The position numbers were made by a program, and so were the translations under genes. Positions 26,085 to 34,294 of a stretch of DNA of 64,000 nucleotides are shown here, in pieces; within the stretch, counting starts at the first letter, position 1, and each line of letters opens with the position of its first letter. The notes below the pieces were generated by a model. That model saw only the letters and a program-made list of their open reading frames with translations, was not told the DNA's origin and ran no database searches. Origin of the DNA: Micromonospora lutea (GTDB lineage Bacteria; Actinomycetota; Actinomycetes; Mycobacteriales; Micromonosporaceae); contig NZ_BOPB01000009.1 in the NCBI RefSeq assembly GCF_016863535.1, positions 310,001 through 374,000 on the forward strand, read 5' to 3'.

Positions 26085-27014
26085 TCAGCGGACGGCGGGA
26101 GCGACGGTAAGGGTGCCGGAGTCGGCGTCGAGGGTGGCCCGGGTGCCGACCGGCACGGTGAGCTGGCCCGGACCGTGGCCGATCGGCAGTCCGCCCAGCA
26201 CCGGCACGCCCAGGTCGCCGAGGCGCTCGACGAGCACATCGGCGACCGTGGTGTCCCAGCCGTCGGCGCAGTCGGTGAACTGCCCCACGGCCACCCCGGC
26301 CAGCCCGTCCAGCGCACCGACCCGACGAAGCTGGGTCAGCATCCGATCGACCTTGTACGGCGGTTCCTGCACGTCCTCCAACAGCAGCACCTCCCCGGTC
26401 AGGTCGGGCATGTCGGGGGTGCCGATCGAGGCCACCACCAGGCAGAGGTTGCCGCCGAGCAGCCGGCCGACGGCCCGCCCCGGCACGCGTACACCATAGG
26501 TTTCCTCGCCCTCGACGGCGCGTACGGTGACCGGCTCGGTGGTGGTCAGCGCCGCGTGCAGGGACTGCGCCGAGGCCAGCGGGGTGCGCTCGTCGCGCCA
26601 GGCCGCCCCGGGCCCGTGCACTCCGGCCAGGCGGGCACCGCGCCAGAGCGCCAGTTGCAGGGCGGTGATGTCGGAGAACCCGGCCACCACCTTCGGGTCG
26701 CGGCGGACCGCCGCCATGTCGATCGCGTCCACCACCCGTTGTGCGCCGTAGCCGCCCCGGGTGCAGATCACCCCGCGTACCTGGGGGTCGGCGAAGGCGG
26801 TGTTCAGGTCCGCCGCCCGCAGCGCGTCGGCCCCGGCCAGGTAGCCCTGCCGGGCGTACGCGTTGGGTGCGAGTACCGGCCGCAGTCCCCAACCGGTGAG
26901 CAGCTCGACGCCCCGGGCCACCCGCTCGGGACGGGTCGGCCCGGACGGCGACACCAGCATCACCGTGTCGCCGGGACGCAGGGCCGGGGGTCGGCGGACC
27001 TCGTCGGTGCTCAC
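26085..27014 (-). CDS. ldcA: LD-carboxypeptidase (peptidase family S66)
   Basis: This 309-residue protein removes the terminal D-amino acid from LD-linked muropeptides during cell-wall recycling. S66 features are visible: MLVSPSGP near the N-terminus, CTRGGYGAQRVVDAID, the nucleophilic Ser in VVAGFSDITALQLAL, GRLLGGNLCLVVASIGTP, the Glu of EVLLLEDVQEPPYKVDRML and the His of PIGHGPGQLTVPVG. The start is GTG 27014. It is convergent with the DUF350 gene and divergent from the amidotransferase gene. Some S66 proteins are self-immunity factors (MccF type), which cannot be excluded. Confidence 0.85.
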   Translation of the reverse strand: MSTDEVRRPPALRPGDTVMLVSPSGPTRPERVARGVELLTGWGLRPVLAPNAYARQGYLAGADALRAADLNTAFADPQVRGVICTRGGYGAQRVVDAIDMAAVRRDPKVVAGFSDITALQLALWRGARLAGVHGPGAAWRDERTPLASAQSLHAALTTTEPVTVRAVEGEETYGVRVPGRAVGRLLGGNLCLVVASIGTPDMPDLTGEVLLLEDVQEPPYKVDRMLTQLRRVGALDGLAGVAVGQFTDCADGWDTTVADVLVERLGDLGVPVLGGLPIGHGPGQLTVPVGTRATLDADSGTLTVAPAVR

Positions 27015-27182
27015 AGCAGGCGAGCCTAGTGCGGCGCCGGTGGCTCGTGGCCGAGGTGCCGGGCGGCGCACGCCGGGGCGCTGCGCGGCTGAGCCGGGGG
27101 AAGGTGGCGGGTGACGGGCCGGCCGCAGGCTGGGGACGAGCCGCTCCGGGCGTGTTTCCGGATACCGGATAGCCTCGACTAT

Positions 27183-27947
27183 GTGGCAACCGCGTTGGTG
27201 ATCGAGAACGACCCGACCGACGATCCGCGCCGGCTGGGGGAGTGGCTGACCGAGGCTGGGCTGGAGCTGTCGGTGGTTCGCCCGCACGCGGGCGACCCGC
27301 TCCCCGCTGACCTGGACGGGTTCGCGGCCCTGGTGGTGCTCGGCGGCGACCAGCAGGCTTATCCGTTGGTCGACGGCGTGCCGGCGGCACCCTGGTTTCC
27401 GGCCGTGGAGAAGCTGCTCCGCAAGGCCGTGCGGCACCGGGTGCCGACCCTGGGCATCTGCCTCGGCGCGCAACTGCTCGCCACCGCCCACGCCGGCACC
27501 GTCGAGCGCAGCCCGTCCGGTCCGGAGGCGGGACCCGCCGTCGTCGGGCGGCGTGACGCAGCCGAGAACGATCCCCTCTTCCGGTACGTGCCGCTGATTC
27601 CCGACGTGTTGCAGTGGCACGCTGACGAGATCACCGAACTGCCCGCCGGGGCCACGCTGCTGGCCGCCTCCACCCGCTATCCGCACCAGGCGTTCCGCCT
27701 CGGCGACCGGGCCTGGGGACTGCAGTTCCACATCGAGTGCGACACCGCGATGATCGCCGAATGGGCGACCGACTCGGCGCTGCTGGCTGAGCTGGGTTAC
27801 GACCCGCAACTGGTGATCTCCGCCTGTGACGCGGTGATGGTCGACATCGAGGAGGTCTGGCAGCCGTTCGCGGCGCGGTTCGCCGCGCTCGCCCTCGGCG
27901 AGCTGGAGGACGGGTCGCGTCGCAGCCTGCCACTGCTCGGGCACTGA
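27183..27947 (+). CDS. Class I glutamine amidotransferase-like protein
   Basis: The 254-residue protein has the triad of class I amidotransferases: the Cys in LGICLGAQLLATA, and His and Glu in WGLQFHIECDT. It resembles stand-alone GMP synthase-like amidotransferases (GuaA N-terminal type), which pass ammonia from glutamine to an unknown partner. The GTG at 27183 has no Shine-Dalgarno, but a TAGCCT hexamer lies 8 bases upstream, so the message may be leaderless. Its stop overlaps the glnE start by one base (TGATG), tying it to nitrogen metabolism. Confidence 0.8.
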   Translation: MATALVIENDPTDDPRRLGEWLTEAGLELSVVRPHAGDPLPADLDGFAALVVLGGDQQAYPLVDGVPAAPWFPAVEKLLRKAVRHRVPTLGICLGAQLLATAHAGTVERSPSGPEAGPAVVGRRDAAENDPLFRYVPLIPDVLQWHADEITELPAGATLLAASTRYPHQAFRLGDRAWGLQFHIECDTAMIAEWATDSALLAELGYDPQLVISACDAVMVDIEEVWQPFAARFAALALGELEDGSRRSLPLLGH

Positions 27948-30900
27948 TGGGCCGGCCGACCAGCGCCACGGGCCGACTCGCCCGCTACGGCTTCGGCGTC
28001 ACCGACGACGACGCGGGGGCCCGCGCCGCCGACCTGCTCGGACCGGGTGGCCTCGGCCTGTGGCGTACGCAGACGCAGGAACCGACCGACGAACCGGCCG
28101 GCGAGCTGCTCACCGCGCTGTCCCGGGTCGCCGACCCGGATCTGGCGCTGCGCCAGCTGCACCGCCTGGTCGAGGCGGAGCACCGTGCGGCTGGCGCGAA
28201 CGGCACCATCGGCCCCGGTGGGGCGTTGCGGCGGGATGCCGGACCCGGCCGCGGCACGAACTCCGGTGGTGCGGGTACCGACGCCACCGCCGATGCCAGC
28301 GGAGGCATCGGGACGGGCTCGGCGCTGCTGGCCGCACTGCACGACGATCCGGGCCTGCGTCGCCGGCTGCTCGCCGTCCTGGGCGCCTCCGCAGCACTCG
28401 GCGATCACCTCGTGGCCAACCCCGACCAGTGGTCGGTGCTGCGTACCGCACCGGACGGCCTTGCGCCGACCGCCGACGGCAGCCTCGACCTGTCGGGCGA
28501 GGGCAACCCGATCGCGGTGCTGCGGCGGGCGTACCGGCTGGCGTTGCTGCGGGTCGCGGCGGCCGACCTGACCGGCGGGCGCGGCCTGGAACAGACGATG
28601 GCTGCGCTCTCGGAACTGGCCGACGCCACGCTGTCGGCCGCGTACCAGATCGCCGTGGCGGAGCTGCCCGAGGGCACCCGGGAACCGCGCCTGGCCGTGG
28701 TCGCGATGGGCAAGTGCGGCGGCGGCGAGCTGAACTATGTCTCCGACGTCGACGTGATCTTCGTGGCGGCTGAGGACGACGACCTGACCGCCGCCACCAC
28801 CGTGGCCACCCGGCTGATCCACATCTGCGGCCTGGTCGCCTGGCCGGTCGACGCGGCCCTGCGCCCCGAGGGCAACCGGGGCCCGCTGGTGCGGACCCTC
28901 GCCAGCCACCTGGCGTACTACCGGCGCTGGGCCCGGACCTGGGAGTTCCAGGCGCTGCTCAAGGCCCGCCCGGCCGCCGGTGACCTGGCGCTCGGACAGG
29001 ACTGGATCGACGCGCTGGCACCGTTGCTCTGGCAGGCGGCGGAACGCCCCGAGGCGGTCGAGGACGTCCGAGCGATGCGCCGCAAGATCATCGATAACAT
29101 TCCGCCGAAGGAGCTGGAACGCGAGATCAAACGCGGTCCCGGCGGGCTGCGCGACATCGAGTTCGCGGTGCAGTTGCTGCAACTGGTGCACGGCCGGGGC
29201 GACGAGACGCTGCGGGCGCCCGGCACCATCCCCGCCCTGCGGGCGCTGGTCACCGGCGGCTACGTCGGCCGGGCCGACGGCGAGGCGCTGCTACGCGGCT
29301 ACCGCTTCCTGCGCGGCGTCGAGCACCGGCTGCAACTGCAGGGCCTGCGGCGCACCCACACCGTACCGACCGAGCCGAGGGCGTTGCGCTGGCTCGCCAC
29401 CTCGCTCGGCTACACCGCCACCCCCGGGCGCAGCGCCGTCGAGGAGTTCCGCGCCGAGTGGGTCACCCACGCCTCAGAGGTACGCCGACTGCACGCCAAG
29501 CTGCTCTACCGGCCGCTGCTGGAGTCCGTGGCCCGGGTACCGGCAGACGGGCTGCGGCTGACCCCGGAGGCGGCCCGCAACCGCCTGGAGATCCTCGGCT
29601 TCGCCGACCCGGCCGGGGCGCTGCGTCACCTCCAGGCCCTCACCGGCGGGGTGAGCCGCACCGCCGCCATCCAGCGCACCCTGCTGCCGGTGCTGCTCAG
29701 CGAGTTCGCCGACGCGCCCGAGCCGGACCGGGGGCTGCTCAGCTACCGGCAGGTCTCCGACTCGCTCGGCAGCACGCCGTGGTACCTGCGGCTGCTGCGC
29801 GACTCCGGGCCGGTGGCCCGTCGGCTGGCCCGGGTGCTCTCCTCCTCCCGGTACGTCACGGATCTCCTGGCCCGCGAGCCGGAGGCGCTGCGCCTCCTGG
29901 CTGAGGAGAGCGAGCTGAGCCCCCGCCCGCGCGAGGTGCTCTTCGAGGGTTTCACCGCCGCCGGCGCCCGGCACGCCGACCCGGTCGAGGCGACCCGCGC
30001 GGTACGCGCGCTGCGCCGCCGGGAACTGCTCCGCCTCGCCTGCGCCGACCTGCTCAGCCGAGCCGGCTCGCTCGCCCCGGCCCGCCCCGACGGTGGCCGC
30101 ACCACGTCCCCCCTGGCCGACATCACGGCGGTCGGCACCGCACTCTGCGACGTCACCGACGCGACGCTCGCCGCCGCGCTGCACATCGCCCGCGCCGCCC
30201 AGCCGGCGATGCCGGGGCTGACCTTCGCGGTGATCGGGATGGGCCGGCTCGGCGGGTACGAGTCGAACTACCTCTCCGACGCCGACGTGCTCTTCGTCTA
30301 CGAACCACCCGAGGGCGTCAGCGAGAGCGCGGCCAGCGCCGCCGCGCACGCCATCGCCGAGGAGCTACGGCGGCTGCTCGGCATGCCCGCACCCGACCCG
30401 CCCCTCGGCGTCGACGCCGACCTGCGTCCCGAGGGCCGGCAGGGGCCACTGGTCCGCAGCCTCGCCGCCTACCAGCAGTACTACGCCCGCTGGTCGAAGG
30501 TGTGGGAGGCGCAGGCGCTGCTGCGCGCCCGCTGCGTCTGCGGCGACGCCGAGCTGGGCGCACGGTTCGAGCGGATGGTCGACCCGATCCGCTACCCGGC
30601 CGGCGGGCTGACCCGGGAGCAGATTGTCGAGATCCGGCGGATCAAGGTACGCGTGGAGACCGAGCGGCTGCCCCGGGGCGCCGACCCGGCCACCCACACC
30701 AAACTGGGCCGGGGTGGCCTGGCCGACGTGGAGTGGGCGGTGCAGCTGCTCCAGTTGCGGCACGCGGGCGCGCACCCGGCGCTGCGCGGCACGCGTACCC
30801 TCGACGCGCTCGCCGCCGCCCGGGACGCGGGCCTGGTCGACCCGGCGGACGCCGAGGCGATGGCGGCCGGCTGGACGCTCGCCGCCCAGGTCCGCAACGC

Positions 30901-31069
30901 GCTGATGCTGGTCCGGGGCCGTGCCGGCGACCAGTTGCCCCGGCACGGCGTGGAACTGGCCGGCGTGACCCGGCTGCTCGGTCACGACGACCCGGGCGAG
31001 TTCCTCGACGAGTACCTGCGCACCGGCCGCCGCTCCCGCACCGCCACCCAACGCGTCCTGGAGATGTAA
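27947..31069 (+). CDS. glnE: Bifunctional glutamine synthetase adenylyltransferase/adenylyl-removing enzyme
   Basis: GlnE switches GlnA1 off by attaching AMP to a Tyr and on again by phosphorolysis. The 1040-residue protein has two nucleotidyltransferase domains: the N-terminal deadenylylation site GGGELNYVSDVDVIFV near residue 260 and the C-terminal adenylylation site GGYESNYLSDADVLFV near residue 770, each followed by a GlnD-like helical domain (KRGPGGLRDIEFAVQLLQL and KLGRGGLADVEWAVQLLQL). It is slightly longer than usual because of a Gly/Ala-rich insert at residues about 88-125. The ATG overlaps the amidotransferase stop. Its target glnA1 lies 7 kb away. Confidence 0.95.
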   Translation: MGRPTSATGRLARYGFGVTDDDAGARAADLLGPGGLGLWRTQTQEPTDEPAGELLTALSRVADPDLALRQLHRLVEAEHRAAGANGTIGPGGALRRDAGPGRGTNSGGAGTDATADASGGIGTGSALLAALHDDPGLRRRLLAVLGASAALGDHLVANPDQWSVLRTAPDGLAPTADGSLDLSGEGNPIAVLRRAYRLALLRVAAADLTGGRGLEQTMAALSELADATLSAAYQIAVAELPEGTREPRLAVVAMGKCGGGELNYVSDVDVIFVAAEDDDLTAATTVATRLIHICGLVAWPVDAALRPEGNRGPLVRTLASHLAYYRRWARTWEFQALLKARPAAGDLALGQDWIDALAPLLWQAAERPEAVEDVRAMRRKIIDNIPPKELEREIKRGPGGLRDIEFAVQLLQLVHGRGDETLRAPGTIPALRALVTGGYVGRADGEALLRGYRFLRGVEHRLQLQGLRRTHTVPTEPRALRWLATSLGYTATPGRSAVEEFRAEWVTHASEVRRLHAKLLYRPLLESVARVPADGLRLTPEAARNRLEILGFADPAGALRHLQALTGGVSRTAAIQRTLLPVLLSEFADAPEPDRGLLSYRQVSDSLGSTPWYLRLLRDSGPVARRLARVLSSSRYVTDLLAREPEALRLLAEESELSPRPREVLFEGFTAAGARHADPVEATRAVRALRRRELLRLACADLLSRAGSLAPARPDGGRTTSPLADITAVGTALCDVTDATLAAALHIARAAQPAMPGLTFAVIGMGRLGGYESNYLSDADVLFVYEPPEGVSESAASAAAHAIAEELRRLLGMPAPDPPLGVDADLRPEGRQGPLVRSLAAYQQYYARWSKVWEAQALLRARCVCGDAELGARFERMVDPIRYPAGGLTREQIVEIRRIKVRVETERLPRGADPATHTKLGRGGLADVEWAVQLLQLRHAGAHPALRGTRTLDALAAARDAGLVDPADAEAMAAGWTLAAQVRNALMLVRGRAGDQLPRHGVELAGVTRLLGHDDPGEFLDEYLRTGRRSRTATQRVLEM

Positions 31070-31122
31070 GGAAGGGCACCCTGTTAACGCCTGCGGTAGA
31101 GCAGGGGCCCCTGCTTAACACC
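31070..31122 (+). repeat. 53-bp double-unit repeat, copy 1
   Basis: Two 22-bp units, 31070-31091 and 31101-31122, are separated by a 9-base spacer TGCGGTAGA. Each contains a GGG-CCC dyad followed by TTAACGCC or TTAACACC. The first base directly follows the glnE stop codon. Copies with the same 22-9-22 layout are found at 42752-42804 and 47024-47076. Confidence 0.8.
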
Positions 31123-31148
31123 CCGGCCGGGCGTGGTACGACTGCTCG

Positions 31149-32774
31149 GTGCCGACACCCACCCCTGCCGCCGACCCGGACACGCGCGGCCCCGGTGCTC
31201 CGTCAGGTGTCGGCGGACCCCCGGCCCTGACCGTCCTCGGCCCGCTGGTGGTGTCGCTGGTGCTGGCGGGCCTGTTCCTGCTGGCCCCGCCGATGGGGAC
31301 CGATCTCTCCGCGCAGGTGGCCCGCGCGGGCTTCGCCGAACGCAACGGTTTCGCACCGCTCGACTTCTCCTGGTACGGCGGGGTCAACCAGTTCGGCTAC
31401 AGCCTCTACACCCAGACGCTCGGCGCCTGGGTCGGGGTGCGTACGGTCGGTGCGGTCGCGGCGGTCGTCTCCGCCGTGGCGCTGGCCTGGCTGCTGGTGC
31501 TGACCGGTGCCCGTCGTCCGCTGCTCGGCGGCCTACTGGGCGCGGTCATCCTCGTGGGCAACCTGGCCAGTGGCCGGATCACCTTCGCCGTCGGCCTGAT
31601 GTGGGCGCTGCTCGCGCTCTGCGCGGTGGCCGTGCCCCGGGGGCCACGGTGGGCGTGGCTGTCGGCGGCCGGCGTGGCGGCGGTGCTCGCGACGGCCGCC
31701 AGCCCGGTGGCCGGCCTCTTCACCGGCCTCACCGGCGGTGTCCTGCTGATCCTCGACGTCTGGCGACACCGGCGACCCGGGACCGCCGCCCTGGTCCTCT
31801 GCCTGGCGCCGCTGGTGACGGTCGCACCGATGGCGGTGCTCTTCGGCAACGGCGGCTGGCAGCCGTTCAGCGCCGAATCGCTGCGGGTCAACCTTGCCCT
31901 GGCCGTGGTGGTGCTCGCGTTCGTGCCGGTGCGGGCCGTGCGGGTCGGTGCCGGGCTCACCGCGCTGCTCCTGGTCGCGGCCTACTACCTGCCCAGTCCG
32001 ATCGGCTCGAACGCGTTGCGTCTGCCGATGCTCTTCGCCCTGCCGGTCATCGCGGCCTACGTCGAGCTGAGCCGGCGGTGGCTGGCCGCGCTGCTCGTCG
32101 CGCTGTTCTGGTGGCAGTCCCCGGTGATGACCAACGACATCGTCCGTCGCGGGTCGGCGCCGGCGTACGCCGCCTTCTTCCAGCCCCTGCTGGACGACCT
32201 GGACGGGCGGGCACCGATCGGCCGGGTCGAGGTGGTGCCGCTGCGGGACCACTGGGAGAGCGTGTTCGTGGCCGCCGCGGTGCCACTGGCCCGGGGCTGG
32301 GAGCGGCAGGCCGACGCGGGACGTAACGCGCTCTTCTACGACGGCACTCTCGATGCCGACCGGTACGGCGAGTGGCTGCGGCGCAACGCCGTCAGTTATG
32401 TCGCCGTCGCGCCGGACGCGGCCCTCGACCGGTACGGCCGGGACGAGGCGACGCTGATCCTGGCCGGCCAGCCGTACCTTCGCGAGGTCGGCCGCCCCGG
32501 GCAGTGGCGTCTCTACCAGGTGCTCGATGCCGAACCGCTGGTCTCTGCGCCGGCCCGGCTCACCGGGTCCGACGACGCCGGGGTGCGGTTCACCGTCGAC
32601 ACCCCAGCCGACCTGCTCGTGCGGGTCCGGTGGTCACGGTGGTTGTCACTGGCCGCCGGAGACGGGTGCATGCGCCCCGGGACCGACGGCTGGGTCACGG
32701 TGCAGGCCCGCGAGCCCGGCAGCTTCGAGGTCACCAGCAGCCTGAGGCCGTCCGGCCACTGCCCGTCCCGTTGA
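31149..32774 (+). CDS. Multi-spanning membrane protein, possible GT-C glycosyltransferase
   Basis: The 541-residue protein starts at GTG 31149 after the repeat. The first 330 residues hold about ten hydrophobic spans (first: LTVLGPLVVSLVLAGLFLLA), and the C-terminal 200 residues are soluble, with HWESVFVAAAVPLARGWERQ and a late strand-rich region. A short loop after the first span (FSWYGGVNQFGYSLYTQ) sits where GT-C enzymes have their acidic motif, but a DxD or ExD pair is not clear. The gene lies upstream of two MptB-like mannosyltransferases in the same direction, so an envelope glycan role is plausible. Confidence 0.6.
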   Translation: MPTPTPAADPDTRGPGAPSGVGGPPALTVLGPLVVSLVLAGLFLLAPPMGTDLSAQVARAGFAERNGFAPLDFSWYGGVNQFGYSLYTQTLGAWVGVRTVGAVAAVVSAVALAWLLVLTGARRPLLGGLLGAVILVGNLASGRITFAVGLMWALLALCAVAVPRGPRWAWLSAAGVAAVLATAASPVAGLFTGLTGGVLLILDVWRHRRPGTAALVLCLAPLVTVAPMAVLFGNGGWQPFSAESLRVNLALAVVVLAFVPVRAVRVGAGLTALLLVAAYYLPSPIGSNALRLPMLFALPVIAAYVELSRRWLAALLVALFWWQSPVMTNDIVRRGSAPAYAAFFQPLLDDLDGRAPIGRVEVVPLRDHWESVFVAAAVPLARGWERQADAGRNALFYDGTLDADRYGEWLRRNAVSYVAVAPDAALDRYGRDEATLILAGQPYLREVGRPGQWRLYQVLDAEPLVSAPARLTGSDDAGVRFTVDTPADLLVRVRWSRWLSLAAGDGCMRPGTDGWVTVQAREPGSFEVTSSLRPSGHCPSR

Positions 32775-32821
32775 CCCCCGCGCCATGCCCACCTCGGTAC
32801 GGCGGTCACGGTACTGGCAGC

Positions 32822-34243
32822 ATGGCGGGCGTGCCCCATCACCTCGTGCGCTGGACCGGACTGGCCGGATCGATCATGCTCGCCGTGGCGGCGTTCCTCG
32901 GTGGCGCCCTGCCCGACGGTGATCTGCGACCCAACCCGGTCAAGATCTGGTTGGGCCCGAACGGGCCGCTGATCATCGGGCTGTGGCTCTTCGGCACCGC
33001 AGCCATGGCGGTGGCCTGGTGGACGCTGCGGGACCGGGTGCCGTCGCTCCGGTGGGCCCTGGTCACCGCCGGGCTCTGGGTGCTGCCGTTCCTGTTCACC
33101 CCGCCGCTGGGCAGCCGGGACGCCTACGCGTACGCCTGCCAGGGGGCCAGCTACGCGGGCGGCATCAGCCCCTACGAGTACGGCGTCTCCACGCTGCCCT
33201 GTCCGTGGCTGGACACCATGTCGTACATCTGGCGGGACACCCCGGCGCCGTACGGTCCGCTGTTCGTGGTGCTCTCCGGCGCGGTGGTCGCCGCGACCGG
33301 TTCCCTGATCGGCAGCATCGCCCTGTTCCGGGTGCTCGCACTGGCCGGCGTGGCGCTGACGGCGGCCTGCCTGCCGGTGCTGGCCCGCCGTTGCGGCGTA
33401 CCGGTCGAGCGCGCGCTGTGGCTCGCCCTGGCCAGCCCGCTGGTGGGGGTGCACCTGGTTTCCGGCGTGCACAACGACGCGCTGATGGTGGGGCTGCTGG
33501 TGGCCGGGCTGGCCGTGGTGGTCAGCCGCCCGGGACGACCCTGGCCGCTGCTGGCCGGCGGCGTCGTGCTCGGCCTGGCCGCCGGCATCAAGGTGACCGC
33601 GCTGGTGGTGGTGCCGTTCGCGGCGCTCGCCGCGATAACCGGCGGCTTCTCGCTGCGCGCGCTGCTGCGCCACGGTACGCCGGTGGTCGGCGGCGCCGTG
33701 GCCACGCTGTTCGGGGTGACCCTCGCCGCCAGGCTGGACCTCGGCTGGATCACCGGGCTGTCGCACGGCAACGAGGTGGTCGCCTGGACCTCGCCGCCGA
33801 CCGCCGTCGGGCAGACCGTCAACTACCTGGCGCTACCGTTCGGCCAGCACATCGACGCGCTGCCGGTGACCCGGGCCATCGCCGTCGTGGTGCTGTTGGC
33901 GGTGCTGGTCTGGCTGTGGTTCCGGGCCCGTCACCGTGATCCGCTCTGGCACGCCGCGCTGGCGTTGACCGCGACGGTGGCGCTCGCCCCGCTGTTCCAC
34001 CCCTGGTACTGGTTCTGGCCGCTGGCGCTGCTCGCTGCCACCGCGCAGCGCACCTGGTGGTTCAGCGCGGTGACCGTGTACGCCGCCTTCCTGGTGCTGG
34101 CCGACGGCACCGGGCTGCCCCGCTACACCAAGACGGTCGGTGCGCCGCTGATGACGCTGTTCGTGATCGTGGTGACGATCCGCTTGGTACGGTCGGCGAA
34201 GGAGGCCCGGGCGGCAGCCCGTCAACCGGTGCCGGTCGAATAG
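32822..34243 (+). CDS. MptB-like polyprenol-phosphate-mannose-dependent mannosyltransferase (copy 1)
   Basis: The 473-residue membrane protein has about 12 hydrophobic spans and the features of the MptB/alpha-1,6-mannosyltransferase group of GT-C enzymes: PPLGSRDAYAYACQGASYAGG with the acidic residue after the first external loop, IWRDTPAPYGPLFVVLS, LVGVHLVSGVHNDALMVGLL, VKVTALVVVPFAA-like IKVTALVVVPFAA and FHPWYWFWPLALLA. MptB elongates the mannan core of lipomannan in mycobacteria using polyprenyl-phosphate mannose. The start is ATG 32822. The following gene is a tandem paralogue. The acceptor in this organism is unknown. Confidence 0.75.
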   Translation: MAGVPHHLVRWTGLAGSIMLAVAAFLGGALPDGDLRPNPVKIWLGPNGPLIIGLWLFGTAAMAVAWWTLRDRVPSLRWALVTAGLWVLPFLFTPPLGSRDAYAYACQGASYAGGISPYEYGVSTLPCPWLDTMSYIWRDTPAPYGPLFVVLSGAVVAATGSLIGSIALFRVLALAGVALTAACLPVLARRCGVPVERALWLALASPLVGVHLVSGVHNDALMVGLLVAGLAVVVSRPGRPWPLLAGGVVLGLAAGIKVTALVVVPFAALAAITGGFSLRALLRHGTPVVGGAVATLFGVTLAARLDLGWITGLSHGNEVVAWTSPPTAVGQTVNYLALPFGQHIDALPVTRAIAVVVLLAVLVWLWFRARHRDPLWHAALALTATVALAPLFHPWYWFWPLALLAATAQRTWWFSAVTVYAAFLVLADGTGLPRYTKTVGAPLMTLFVIVVTIRLVRSAKEARAAARQPVPVE

Positions 34244-34294
34244 ACCAGGTCCGGCGGGGCGTGCCCGGCACCGCACTGGAGGAAGGTACCGCCG